In this document: piece after piece, positions 53,533 through 62,750 of the stretch
Layout: each line of letters opens with the position of its first letter
Position numbering within the stretch: position 1 is the stretch's first letter
From: Roseivirga sp. E12
GTDB lineage: Bacteria > Bacteroidota > Bacteroidia > Cytophagales > Cyclobacteriaceae
Length of the DNA: 64,000 nt
Reading direction: 5' to 3'
NCBI RefSeq assembly: GCF_017592825.1
Contig: NZ_JAGFMD010000001.1
Location: 1,488,001-1,552,000 of the forward strand
Made by a program: the position numbers and the translations under genes
The notes under the pieces: generated by a model
What the model was told of the DNA's origin: nothing
Seen by the model: the letters and a program-made list of their open reading frames with translations, nothing else
Databases searched by the model: none

Positions 53533-55101
53533 TTAAATAGTGCCTCTATCTGTTTTCATCTTCCGTTCGTAGTCATTGATCGCTACAAAGTAATCTGGAT
53601 CTTCAACCACATTCACCTCACAGATTTCGCTGGCACGTTTCACCATTCTGATACAGTCTTTACTAAGATGCCTCAGGTGTATGGTCTTACCTTCAGATGT
53701 ATACTTCTCCGCTATCTTATTAATCGCCTCGATAGCAGACTGATCCATTACTTTAGATTCTTGGAAGTCAATAATCACAGAGTCGGGGTCATTCTTGGCA
53801 TCAAACTTTGAAAGGAAGGTGGTGACAGACGCAAAAAACAATGGTCCGAAGATCTCGTAATGCTTCACCCCATGTTCATCAATGTATTTCCTCGCACGAA
53901 TTCTTAAGGCATTCTCCCAGGCAAATGCCAAGGCAGAAATGATAACCCCTACTAATACTGCAACGGCAAGATCTTCAATAACTGTAATCACCGAGACGAT
54001 CACGATAACTGAAACATCTAGTTTAGGTACCTTATTCCAAACCCTCAAACTTGACCATTCAAAAGTAGCAATGGCCACCATAAACATGACGCCTACCAAC
54101 ACAGCGATCGGCACAACGGCAATGATTTCACCTAAAACAAGCATAAAGGATAACAAGAAGATTGCTGCTAAAAAGGCTGAAAGTCTCGCTCTGGCTCCAG
54201 AATTAATATTGATCATTGTTTGACCAATCATTGCGCAGCCGCCCATTCCACTAAAGAATCCTGTAACCACATTGGCAATACCTTGTGCCATTGATTCTCT
54301 GTTACCACTACCTCGCGTATCGGTCATCTCATCGACTAAAGTCAGTGTCAACAAACTCTCAATCAGGCCCACACCCGCTACTTTAAGAGCAAATGGAAGT
54401 ATGATTAAGAAGCTTTCCATAGTAAATGGAATAGCATCAAACATCATAAAGAACGGTGAGAACAAGCCGTCAGACATAGCGCTCATATCAGCTTTATCTC
54501 CTATAGTAATGGTATTTGGAAAGAAGAATATGGCGACTACCGATGCCACTACAATGGCAACGAGTGCCGAAGGAATTGCTTTCGTAAACTTCGGTAACAC
54601 AAACATTACCAACATGGTAATTGCGATAAGCGCACCGAAGGCGATCAAACCTGCATTGTCTAGTGCTCCACCTGTTTTACTTGTGAATTGGCTGAATTGC
54701 GCCATAAAAATCACAATGGCTAAGCCATTCACAAAGCCCAACATAACTGAGTGCGGCACCATACGAATGAACTTACCTAGCTTTAGAGCACCAACAGCCA
54801 TCTGAAGCAAGCCCGCTAAAATGATAGTCGGAAACAGGTATTCAACACCACTATGCATCACCAATGGAGCAATTACCACAGCAACGGCTCCAGTAGCACC
54901 GGTGATCATACCCGGTCTACCACCCAATAGCGAGGTAATCAACCCCATCATAAAGGCAGAAAATAGACCGATTTTAGCATCTACTCCAGCAATAATGGCA
55001 AAGGCGATGGCCTCTGGCACCAAAGCAATGGCCACCGTAAGTCCTGAAAGGATTTCGTCTTTGATGCTTCCCTGCTTTCGATTGATAAAGGTATAAGTCA
55101 C
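53533..55101 (-). CDS. SulP family anion transporter with STAS domain
   Basis: A 522-residue transporter with about 12 helices (SIKDEILSGLTVAIALVPEAIAFA near the start, GLITSLLGGRPGMITGATGA) and a cytoplasmic STAS domain at about 415-510 (VIIDFQESKVMDQSAIEAI). It should move sulfate, bicarbonate or another anion, perhaps sodium-coupled. The GTG at 55101 (VTYTFINRKQ) is chosen as start; a TTG at 55152 is in frame but lies upstream of a TACCTTTG box (55142-55135), which makes it unlikely. Monocistronic by spacing. Confidence 0.88.
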   Translation of the reverse strand: MTYTFINRKQGSIKDEILSGLTVAIALVPEAIAFAIIAGVDAKIGLFSAFMMGLITSLLGGRPGMITGATGAVAVVIAPLVMHSGVEYLFPTIILAGLLQMAVGALKLGKFIRMVPHSVMLGFVNGLAIVIFMAQFSQFTSKTGGALDNAGLIAFGALIAITMLVMFVLPKFTKAIPSALVAIVVASVVAIFFFPNTITIGDKADMSAMSDGLFSPFFMMFDAIPFTMESFLIILPFALKVAGVGLIESLLTLTLVDEMTDTRGSGNRESMAQGIANVVTGFFSGMGGCAMIGQTMININSGARARLSAFLAAIFLLSFMLVLGEIIAVVPIAVLVGVMFMVAIATFEWSSLRVWNKVPKLDVSVIVIVSVITVIEDLAVAVLVGVIISALAFAWENALRIRARKYIDEHGVKHYEIFGPLFFASVTTFLSKFDAKNDPDSVIIDFQESKVMDQSAIEAINKIAEKYTSEGKTIHLRHLSKDCIRMVKRASEICEVNVVEDPDYFVAINDYERKMKTDRGTI

Positions 55102-55112
55102 GCTTGTAGGTT

Positions 55113-55277
55113 TTACTCCTGAAAAATGAAGCCGCAAAGGTAGCTTTTCCAATTGAAAGCGCCTGTATAACCTCCAAAATTAGTGGAGCCATCGTTTGCA
55201 TCACTTTGATAATCAGCGACTATCGTTATTGAACCCGTACTTCCGGCTGTAGCGCTCCCGACAAAACTTGAGAACAA
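55113..55277 (-). pseudogene. Possible gene remnant upstream of SulP gene
   Basis: A 54-codon open stretch without ATG, ending TAA, gives a protein-like sequence (SATAGSTGSITIVADYQSDA, NDGSTNFGGYTGAFNWK). Its composition is that of a secreted beta-rich repeat. It may be the degraded tail of a lost gene, or chance. It overlaps the putative SulP promoter. Confidence 0.2.
55135..55142 (-). promoter_or_regulatory. Candidate -7 box of SulP gene
   Basis: Minus-strand TACCTTTG fits TAnnTTTG, 33 nt before the GTG at 55101. No good -33 TTG at the right spacing. Confidence 0.4.
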
Positions 55278-55324
55278 TTTTTATTCGATAGAACTCTAAC
55301 CTCGTGATCAAGGTTAGTCATCTA

Positions 55325-56101
55325 ATGACACAGCAGAAAAGGTTCTTTCTGAATTCAGTTTTTTCAATAGCCCTAGTACTATTTACACTGGGCTGTTCTA
55401 ATGATAATAGACCCGAAACAGGTAACCTACAGGCTTACCTTGAGACCAGTTCCACGATGATCAACGAGTTGATTGCCTGTGCAGCAGGAGGTTCATCCAA
55501 TGTGCTAGCCTCTCCGAGCCATCCAGTGTCTATCTTCTTTTTACCTGAAGGTCATGCTACCAACTTTCGATACTTTGAAACGGAGAATATAGCCGTGGCT
55601 AATGATGACTTTTCGGCATATAGCCAAGTTGATTTAAATGATGTCCCAGTATTTGGTGGCTTCCTCAGATACTTTGAAAGAGAAGCCATACAAACTGAAA
55701 AATGGGGTATCGTCACTTATGAGAATAATGGTGCGATTCACTATTCCAATCCTATTCGAATCAAGTTTTCAGAAAAACCAACAGAGGCGAACAACTCTCT
55801 TCTTAGCTTGGATCAGACAGAACCATTGTCACCCAGGTTTACTTGGAAAGACGGACTCATTCCTGAAAATGCCATCTACTTTCATGTCATCACCGGACCT
55901 GATGGAAACCTCCTCTCGGGCACCTATACCTTCGCTAAAACCTGGCAGTTTTACGATCTTTCTAATGTGGTTCTAAACATCCGAGATATAACCCCTCCTC
56001 CTGCCCTTAGCTCCAATAATAACTACCAATATACCATGCTAGCTGTCAGTCTCGACAACTGGGTCAATTTGATCATCCAGCGTGACTTCAATACTTTTTA
56101 G
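55325..56101 (+). CDS. Hypothetical lipoprotein, 258 aa
   Basis: A 258-residue exported lipoprotein. The ATG at 55325 (MTQQKRFFLNSVFS) gives a signal peptide with lipobox TLGC (Cys about 26); a GTG seven codons upstream is possible. After the Cys follow an Asn-Asp-rich linker (SNDNRPETG) and beta-rich segments (VSIFFLPEGHATNFRYFETE, RYFEREAIQTEKWGIVTYE, FTWKDGLIPENAIYFHVITG). No known family. Probably on the cell surface or periplasm. It precedes the PadR operon by 120 bp. Confidence 0.7.
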   Translation: MTQQKRFFLNSVFSIALVLFTLGCSNDNRPETGNLQAYLETSSTMINELIACAAGGSSNVLASPSHPVSIFFLPEGHATNFRYFETENIAVANDDFSAYSQVDLNDVPVFGGFLRYFEREAIQTEKWGIVTYENNGAIHYSNPIRIKFSEKPTEANNSLLSLDQTEPLSPRFTWKDGLIPENAIYFHVITGPDGNLLSGTYTFAKTWQFYDLSNVVLNIRDITPPPALSSNNNYQYTMLAVSLDNWVNLIIQRDFNTF

Positions 56102-56136
56102 AAATTAAACTTGTTGATAATCAGATACTTAAAAAT

Positions 56137-56216
56137 ATATTTACTACAATTAAGGTAAATATGCAACCAATTTCATCCAGTGGAGTCTATATTATTACTA
56201 CTTTTAAGGTAAATAT
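56137..56216. promoter_or_regulatory. Two tandem dyads upstream of PadR gene (candidate operators)
   Basis: Dyad 1: ATATTTAC (56137-56144), 10-nt spacer, GTAAATAT (56155-56162), perfect. Dyad 2: ATTATTAC (56191-56198), 10-nt spacer, GTAAATAT (56209-56216), imperfect on the left. The spacers are near-identical too (TACAATTAAG and TACTTTTAAG). The copies are 54 bp apart; the second ends 6 bp before the PadR ATG. This fits autorepression by the PadR protein. Confidence 0.65.
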
Positions 56217-56222
56217 AAAATC

Positions 56223-56561
56223 ATGGGTAAAAATCACTTAGGAGAATTCGAGGAAATCGTCATGCTCACCGTGGCCATCCTGCATGGTGAGGCGTATGGA
56301 GTCGCCATTATTGAAGAGATGGAGACTAGACTTAAACGCTCTGTAAGTATTGGTTCACTTCAGGTGGTTCTTAAGAGACTCGAGGACAAGGGCTTTTTAA
56401 AATCAGAGCTCGGAGAAGCGACCTCTGTGAGAGGCGGAAAGCGAAAGCGTTTTTTCACAGTAACCAATGTAGGTAAAGACATGCTTCGCACTTCAAAAGA
56501 ACAGAGAATGCAACTGTGGAATGCTGTTCCAGATGTGGCACTTGAATTCGTAGGGCTTTAA
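56223..56561 (+). CDS. PadR family transcriptional regulator
   Basis: A 112-residue winged-helix regulator (ILHGEAYGVAIIEEMETRLK, VSIGSLQVVLKRLEDKGFLKSE, RKRFFTVTNVGKDML). It is a PadR-like protein that binds DNA and probably a small ligand, and heads an operon with two permease genes (18 bp to the first). Two dyads in front of its start codon are candidate operators. It is distinct in sequence from the PadR protein at 35321-35644. Confidence 0.93.
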   Translation: MGKNHLGEFEEIVMLTVAILHGEAYGVAIIEEMETRLKRSVSIGSLQVVLKRLEDKGFLKSELGEATSVRGGKRKRFFTVTNVGKDMLRTSKEQRMQLWNAVPDVALEFVGL

Positions 56562-56579
56562 AATTAGCCAAAGAAGAAA

Positions 56580-59252
56580 ATGACTCAGTCTACTCCTTCA
56601 CCCCCAAAATTGCTACTCCAGTTTTTTCGGTTCTATTGCAATCCACAGTTGCTGGAAGCGATAGAGGGTGATCTAGTAGAACGATTCGAGATAAGAGCTT
56701 TGAAAAAAGGTCAAAAGAAAGCAAAGCAATTATTCATTAAAGATGTAGTCCAGCTCTTTAGGCCTGGCATCATCAGACCCATAACAGGGGCTCAAAAACT
56801 AAACAAATTCGGTATGCTTAAAAACAACATGGTCATTGCCAAAAGGCAATTATTGAGACACAAGATGTACTCAACTATTAAAATCGGTGGGTTCGCCATT
56901 GGTATTGCAGTTTGTCTGCTTATTACCCTCTTCATCAAAAATGAACTTAACTATGACAAGCACATTCCCGGCCACGAAAACCTATATCGTGTAGTAAATA
57001 ACTTTAATCAAGATGGTAATATAATTAAGTGGACATGGTTCGCTCCTCCATTTGCACAAGCCATTCAGGATGATTTTCCTGAAGTCACCCTGGCAGGAAG
57101 AACCAACGAGGGTAACAACTTTGGTGCTGGTAAAAACAATATCAGGATTGAAGGTGATATGCAGAATCACTATGAAGGTGATTTCATCTATGCAGATCAG
57201 CAGATTTTAGACCTCTTCCAGTTCGAAACGGTATACGGCAACATTAAGGAAGCCCTTGCGCAACCCAATACTTTGGTAATGACACGCAAAAAGGCCGATA
57301 AACTCTTTCCAGGAGAAAACCCGGTGGGTCGAACAGTTTATATCAACGACAACACCGATCGACCTTATAAAATTGGTGGTGTTTTAGAAGATCTACCATC
57401 CACAGGGTTCTTTCAGTTCGATTTCCTATGGACGCTAACCGCCAGAGAATTTTGGAATGGTGAGCAGGCCTCATGGGAATCTCAAAACTATCAGGTTTTT
57501 GTTCGAGTAAATCCAGGAACAGATTTGGACGAACTTAACCCAAGACTATCTGAAATAGGCACAAAGTATATTCTCCCGGTAGAAAAGCGTAATGGTAACC
57601 CGAATGCTGAAGAAGAGATGAAAAACATGAGCTTCAGCCTTCAGCCAGTTACCGATATCCATCTAAAGAGTCAGGACATTAGTGATCCATATCAAAAAGG
57701 GGATATCAAGTACATTTGGATATTCGGCATTATAGCGGCATTTATCCTTGGCTTAGCCTGCATTAACTTCATCAATCTTTCTACCGCCAAATCTGCAAAT
57801 AGAGCAAAAGAGGTGGGTTTAAGAAAGACCATTGGCTCATACAGGTCTCATTTGATTACACAGTTTCTAACTGAATCAATTTTATACAGTCTACTATCAT
57901 TTGCAATTGCCATTGGTATAGCCAGTCTTGTGATGCCTTATTTCAATGAATTGGCGGGCAAAGATCTCACTCTTCCATGGGCTGAGTTATGGTTTATACC
58001 GACCTTGGTAGTATCGGCTGTCATGATAGGCGTGGTTGCGGGTCTATACCCTGCTTTCTACTTATCGTCATTCAAGCCTGCGGCCGTTCTAAAGGGTAAG
58101 TTGAGCATGGGTAGCAAAAGTTCTAAGCTTAGAAACGCTCTGGTAGTATTTCAATTTACCGCCTCTATCGTATTGATCATCGGCACCTTCGTGGTTTACC
58201 AGCAGATGGAGTATATCTTAAATACAAAAACCGGCTTCAATAAGGAGCAAGTGATTCAATTAAGAAACACTGAGGTAGTTAGAAATCAGCCGGACAACTT
58301 CAAGAATGAGCTGTTAAAAACTCCAGAAATATTGAGCATCAGCATCAGTGATTACTTGCCTATTTCGGGAACAGCCAGAAATGGAAATACCTGGTGGAAG
58401 GACGGTCGTACCAAGATTGATGCAGGGAAGCCTGGCCAGAACTGGGAAATCGACTACGACTACATCAAAACCCTTGGCATTAGCTTAGTTCAGGGAAGGA
58501 ACTTTGACCGTGAAATGCGTACAGACTCAGCTGCCATTATCATTAATCAAAAAATGGCCAATGAATTAGGCATTCAAGATAATCCTATAGGGGCAAAACT
58601 CACCAATAGGACCAGTAACAGGTTCATTTGGACAGTGATTGGTGTGGTAGAAGACTTCAATTACGATCTGCTCACGGCTCCCGTAAGACCACTAGCCATG
58701 AGGCTTGGAGATGCACCTTCCACTACTTCTATTCTTGTTAATAGCCAAAATATGGCTGCTACACTTGGCGCAATACAAAAGGTCTGGGAAGAAATCGCTC
58801 CTAACCAACCTTTTATCTATGAGTTCATGGACCAGAGCTTTGCAAAGATGTATGTGGGTGTGGAACGGATCAGAAACATCCTTACATCCTTTGCCGTGCT
58901 GGCGATTATTATAGCCTGCTTAGGACTCTTTGGACTATCTGTTTTTATGGTAGAACAGCGAAGCAAGGAAATCAGTGTGAGATTGGTATTGGGCGCAAAG
59001 GTTACACAAGTGGTAAGTATGCTCAGCTTCAATTTCATGAAGCCAATATTCCTTGCCCTCATCCTTGCGACACCTATTGCTTGGTACATGATGAACGAAT
59101 GGCTAAACGACTTTGAGTATAAAATCAGCATGAGTATTGAGCTCTTTGTTTTTGCCGGAGTATCAGCCTTACTCATTGCCTTACTAACTATAAGCTTCCA
59201 ATCTCTTAAAGCAGCTTTCAGTAGTCCTGCGCAGGGCTTACGCAATGAATAA
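56580..59252 (+). CDS. PadR-linked FtsX/MacB-type permease with prefix domain, copy 1
   Basis: An 890-residue permease. The N-terminal prefix (about 1-75) contains LEAIEGDLVERFEIRALKKG and LFIKDVVQLFRPGIIRP, the 'permease prefix domain' that replaces a separate regulatory part in some Bacteroidota permeases. Then the standard helix (about 100-120), MacB-like core, FtsX block (EVGLRKTIGSYRSHL near 412), second core, and last FtsX block (EISVRLVLGAK near 800), ending SPAQGLRNE. No ATPase neighbour. It overlaps the next permease gene by 8 bp, so the two are likely partners. Confidence 0.92.
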   Translation: MTQSTPSPPKLLLQFFRFYCNPQLLEAIEGDLVERFEIRALKKGQKKAKQLFIKDVVQLFRPGIIRPITGAQKLNKFGMLKNNMVIAKRQLLRHKMYSTIKIGGFAIGIAVCLLITLFIKNELNYDKHIPGHENLYRVVNNFNQDGNIIKWTWFAPPFAQAIQDDFPEVTLAGRTNEGNNFGAGKNNIRIEGDMQNHYEGDFIYADQQILDLFQFETVYGNIKEALAQPNTLVMTRKKADKLFPGENPVGRTVYINDNTDRPYKIGGVLEDLPSTGFFQFDFLWTLTAREFWNGEQASWESQNYQVFVRVNPGTDLDELNPRLSEIGTKYILPVEKRNGNPNAEEEMKNMSFSLQPVTDIHLKSQDISDPYQKGDIKYIWIFGIIAAFILGLACINFINLSTAKSANRAKEVGLRKTIGSYRSHLITQFLTESILYSLLSFAIAIGIASLVMPYFNELAGKDLTLPWAELWFIPTLVVSAVMIGVVAGLYPAFYLSSFKPAAVLKGKLSMGSKSSKLRNALVVFQFTASIVLIIGTFVVYQQMEYILNTKTGFNKEQVIQLRNTEVVRNQPDNFKNELLKTPEILSISISDYLPISGTARNGNTWWKDGRTKIDAGKPGQNWEIDYDYIKTLGISLVQGRNFDREMRTDSAAIIINQKMANELGIQDNPIGAKLTNRTSNRFIWTVIGVVEDFNYDLLTAPVRPLAMRLGDAPSTTSILVNSQNMAATLGAIQKVWEEIAPNQPFIYEFMDQSFAKMYVGVERIRNILTSFAVLAIIIACLGLFGLSVFMVEQRSKEISVRLVLGAKVTQVVSMLSFNFMKPIFLALILATPIAWYMMNEWLNDFEYKISMSIELFVFAGVSALLIALLTISFQSLKAAFSSPAQGLRNE

Positions 59253-61839
59253 CCCCAAGAAGAATCACAAGTACCCGTCACGTTTAGTGATGGCCTTCTT
59301 CAGGTGGTTCTGTAGCCAGGATTTAGCAGAAACCATCGAAGGAGATTTGTTAGAGCGCTTTGATCAGCGGGTGGAAGAACTAGGTTATCCAAAGGCTAAC
59401 AAGTTGTTCATCCGCGATGTCATCCTGCTCTTCAGACCAGGAATTATTAGGTCATTTTCAATCAGTCAAAAAATCAATTTCACGACAATGTTCAAGCACA
59501 ACTTTATTCTCACCTTCAGAAATATCAGGAGGTATCCGAGTACCTTTCTCATCAACCTAATCGGTCTATCCACCGGCATAGCAAGTCTGTTACTCATATA
59601 CCTTTGGGTTTCTGATGAGGTCAGTACCGACAAGTTTCACCCGGATGACGACAGGTTTTATCAGGTATATACAAACTTCAAAACTCCTAATGGCCTTCAA
59701 TCCTGGAAAGGAGTTCCTGGTCTACTTCTAGAAGAAATTCAGGATCAGATACCAGAAGTAAATACCACAGTAGCCACTACAGACACGCATGAATATACCG
59801 TCTCTGCTGGTGAGACAGCACTAAAGGTTCAAGGGAAATTCGCCAGTCAAGACTTCCTTAAAGTTTTTAATTACCCACTTACGATTGGCAATGTCTCCAC
59901 TGTCCTTTCAGATAAGTCTGGAGTGGTAATCACTGAAGGCCTAGCACTAAACCTATTTGGAAAAACTGATGTAATTGGCGAAACCATAAAGCCAGAGTTT
60001 GGAAATAAGACTCGAGAATTTACCATAACCGGAATACTAAAAGACTTGCCAAAGAACTCTTCAGATCAGTTTGAAATGGTTCTTACCTGGGATTTCTACC
60101 ACAATGATCTTATTGACTTTAAGAATTGGGGCAATTTCTATGGCCGCGTTGTTGTTTCCCTAAATGAAGGAGCATCATTCGATTTGGTTGCTAAAAAAGC
60201 CGATGAAATTATTGATGAAAAGCAAGGTGGAGATCGAGTTGATCTAATGCTCGTCCCCTATTCCGATCAATACCTCCACGGCAATTTCGAAAATGGAGTG
60301 AGTATCGGAGGAAGAATAGAGTATGTTGAATTGTTTGCAATAGTCGGCACTTTTATTCTGTTAATCGCAAGTATCAATTTCATAAACCTTTCCACAGCAA
60401 AGGCATCACATAAGGTAAAAGAGACAGGCATAAAAAAATCACTAGGAGCTACCAGAGGTTCATTAATCAATCAATTCTTAACTGAATCTGTCGTCTTAAG
60501 CACCATCTCCTTAACTGTAGGCCTGATAATGGTTTATCTGTTTCTCCCACAGTTCAATTCCATCACAGGCAAACAACTTGTGTTTCTGTTCAATCAAGAT
60601 TTGGCAATTGCTTCTGTCATAATCATTTGTGCCATAGGTCTTTTAGCAGGAGCTTATCCAGCATTATACTTATCGAGATTTGATGTTATAAAAGTATTGA
60701 AAGGCAAATTCCTAAATTCTGGTGGTGCCATTGGCCGGAAGTCACTTGTAGTGCTACAATTTGCCCTTTCAACAGTACTCATTGTTTCGGTAATGATTCT
60801 TGGTAAACAAATGGAGTATGTCAAAAACTCAAATTTAGGCTACGATCGAGACAACTTAGTATACTTCGAGAGAGAAGGTACTCTTTTAACAAACGGAGGT
60901 TCATTCCTTGAAGCGCTAAAAAACATCCCAGGCGTTAGTAACGCTGCATTTTCTGGCTTTATGATTGGCGGTGGCAATGCTACTGGTGGCGTAGACTGGG
61001 AAGGAAAAGAGGAAGAGTCAAGAGTTCAGTTTTGGGAAATGAAATCTGGCGAAGGCATGTTAGACCTGATGGGAATGGAAATGGTAGCTGGTCGCGACTT
61101 CTCTTCGGACTTTGCCACAGACTCGACTGCCATCATTTTTAACGAAGCCGCGATTAAAGCAATGGGCATTGAAGACCCTATAGGGAAAACAATCACTCAC
61201 TACACAGGCACTAAGCGGATTATAGGAATAGTCAAAGATTTCAATTTCACTTCCCTCCACAGTCAAGTCGAGCCTACACTTTTTAGGTTTGAACCCGAAG
61301 ACACCAATTTCCTGATGGCAAGACTTGAAAAAGGAAATGAGGGAACTTCATTAAGCAGAATTGCCGATCTCTATGAATCATTCAATCCAGGCTTTCCCTT
61401 TAAACCTGTTTTCATAGACCAAGATTATCAGGCACTCTATGCAGCTGAAGACCGCGTAAACTCTCTCTCTAAGTACTTTGCGGTATTAGCCATCATCATC
61501 TCATGCCTTGGTCTCTTTGGCCTAACAGCCTTTATGACAGAACGAAGAATCAAAGAAATTGGGATACGCAAAGTCCTTGGTTCAAGTGTCTGGAACATAG
61601 TTTATCTACTCACTAGTGACTTTTCGAAAATGGTATTGATTTCCATCTTAATTGGCCTTCCAGTGAGCTATTACATAGGATCAAATTGGTTGGAAAACTT
61701 TGCCTATAGCATAGAACTACAATGGTGGTTCTTTGCCCTAGCAGGACTATCTACACTAATAGTTGCCTGGATCACGGTAGCTACTCAAACTTTAAAATCT
61801 GCCCGAATGAACCCCACCAAAAGCTTAAGAGCAGAATAA
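59245..61839 (+). CDS. PadR-linked FtsX/MacB-type permease with prefix domain, copy 2
   Basis: An 864-residue permease, a paralogue of its upstream neighbour with the same prefix pattern (AETIEGDLLERFDQRVEELG, LFIRDVILLFRPGIIRS, about 20-72), helix, MacB core, FtsX block (GIKKSLGATRGSL near 395), second core and last FtsX block (EIGIRKVLGSSVWN near 770), ending NPTKSLRAE. The two paralogues may form a heterodimer, since their genes overlap by 8 bp (ATGAATAA). It ends at a strong terminator. Confidence 0.92.
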   Translation: MNNPKKNHKYPSRLVMAFFRWFCSQDLAETIEGDLLERFDQRVEELGYPKANKLFIRDVILLFRPGIIRSFSISQKINFTTMFKHNFILTFRNIRRYPSTFLINLIGLSTGIASLLLIYLWVSDEVSTDKFHPDDDRFYQVYTNFKTPNGLQSWKGVPGLLLEEIQDQIPEVNTTVATTDTHEYTVSAGETALKVQGKFASQDFLKVFNYPLTIGNVSTVLSDKSGVVITEGLALNLFGKTDVIGETIKPEFGNKTREFTITGILKDLPKNSSDQFEMVLTWDFYHNDLIDFKNWGNFYGRVVVSLNEGASFDLVAKKADEIIDEKQGGDRVDLMLVPYSDQYLHGNFENGVSIGGRIEYVELFAIVGTFILLIASINFINLSTAKASHKVKETGIKKSLGATRGSLINQFLTESVVLSTISLTVGLIMVYLFLPQFNSITGKQLVFLFNQDLAIASVIIICAIGLLAGAYPALYLSRFDVIKVLKGKFLNSGGAIGRKSLVVLQFALSTVLIVSVMILGKQMEYVKNSNLGYDRDNLVYFEREGTLLTNGGSFLEALKNIPGVSNAAFSGFMIGGGNATGGVDWEGKEEESRVQFWEMKSGEGMLDLMGMEMVAGRDFSSDFATDSTAIIFNEAAIKAMGIEDPIGKTITHYTGTKRIIGIVKDFNFTSLHSQVEPTLFRFEPEDTNFLMARLEKGNEGTSLSRIADLYESFNPGFPFKPVFIDQDYQALYAAEDRVNSLSKYFAVLAIIISCLGLFGLTAFMTERRIKEIGIRKVLGSSVWNIVYLLTSDFSKMVLISILIGLPVSYYIGSNWLENFAYSIELQWWFFALAGLSTLIVAWITVATQTLKSARMNPTKSLRAE

Positions 61840-61864
61840 GTAAAACTTCTGCAACCTTTATTCA

Positions 61865-61908
61865 GCGACCGCTCTCTTATGCTAGCAAGAGGGCGGTCGC
61901 CTTTTTTT
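61865..61908 (+). terminator. Rho-independent terminator of the PadR-permease operon
   Basis: Stem GCGACCGCTCTCTT (61865-61878) with AAGAGGGCGGTCGC (61887-61900), one wobble, 8-nt loop, then a run of seven T. 25 bp after the stop. Confidence 0.95.
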
Positions 61909-61920
61909 AATCCCTGAAAA

Positions 61921-62703
61921 ATGTTCAAAAACTCAAACACACTTAAGCACACAACCTTATCACTTATTGTACTCCTACTGTTGGCATCAACCGGAGTAAA
62001 AGCACAAAGTATTTATGAGCAACCAGAGCAACTTAAAGAAGCTATTCTAGAAAAGGACAGCCAATTCTGGCAAGCCTATAACCAATGTAATGTCGATAAA
62101 ATGGTCTCCTTCCTAACGGATGACCTAGAATTCTACCACGATAAGAATGGCCTCACAAAAGGCCTCGCAGATTTCAAAAAAGCACTAACTGAAGGACTCT
62201 GCGCTAATGGGTCACAACTCAACAGGCAAGTCAAAGAAGGTTCAGTAGAAGTATTTCCTTTAAAAGGCATTGGGGCTATAATAAGCGGAGAACACTACTT
62301 TTTTATTGGCGATAGACCTGACGGACTGGCCAAATTCACCCATGTCTGGAATTTACAAGATGGTATCTGGAAAATGTCTCGGGTCTTAAGCTATGACCAT
62401 CAACCTGTGCCTTATGAAAACAAGCACACTGCAATTACACTAGATGACAAGGTGCTGGCAAAATACACTGGCAACTATACTGCTCCTCAGACAGGCAAGG
62501 TACTTTTCACTAAGCACGATGGTCAGTTGCAAATGACAGCTGGTCCGATGGAGTTAATTCTGAAACCCGAAAAAGAGAACCTCTTCTTTCATGAACAAAG
62601 CAGTCTTACTTTCGAGTTTGTCAGCAATGATAAGTCAGAGATTATTAAAGTGATCATTCGCGAAAATGGTCAAGTGGTGGAAGAAGCAAAACGAGAGAAG
62701 TAA
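61921..62703 (+). CDS. Secreted SnoaL/DUF4440-like protein with C-terminal beta domain
   Basis: A 260-residue exported protein. Signal peptide ending TGVKAQ (about 29). First domain (about 38-160) is NTF2-like: FWQAYNQCNVDKMVSFLTDD, then GIWKMSRVLSYDH. The second (about 175-258; LAKYTGNYTAPQTGKVLFTK) is a small beta-sandwich similar in pattern to the gene at 39299. Small molecules or esters may bind between them; function unknown. It starts 12 bp after the terminator. Confidence 0.75.
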   Translation: MFKNSNTLKHTTLSLIVLLLLASTGVKAQSIYEQPEQLKEAILEKDSQFWQAYNQCNVDKMVSFLTDDLEFYHDKNGLTKGLADFKKALTEGLCANGSQLNRQVKEGSVEVFPLKGIGAIISGEHYFFIGDRPDGLAKFTHVWNLQDGIWKMSRVLSYDHQPVPYENKHTAITLDDKVLAKYTGNYTAPQTGKVLFTKHDGQLQMTAGPMELILKPEKENLFFHEQSSLTFEFVSNDKSEIIKVIIRENGQVVEEAKREK

Positions 62704-62750
62704 GGCTATTTTCGATATCTTTATTCATTCTCAAGTCTAAAGCTATCGCT

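Noticed and set aside
54272-54805. Long open frame antisense to the SulP gene
   Set aside because: Same reason: mirror of membrane-helix codons, while the minus-strand frame has a clear SulP-STAS architecture.
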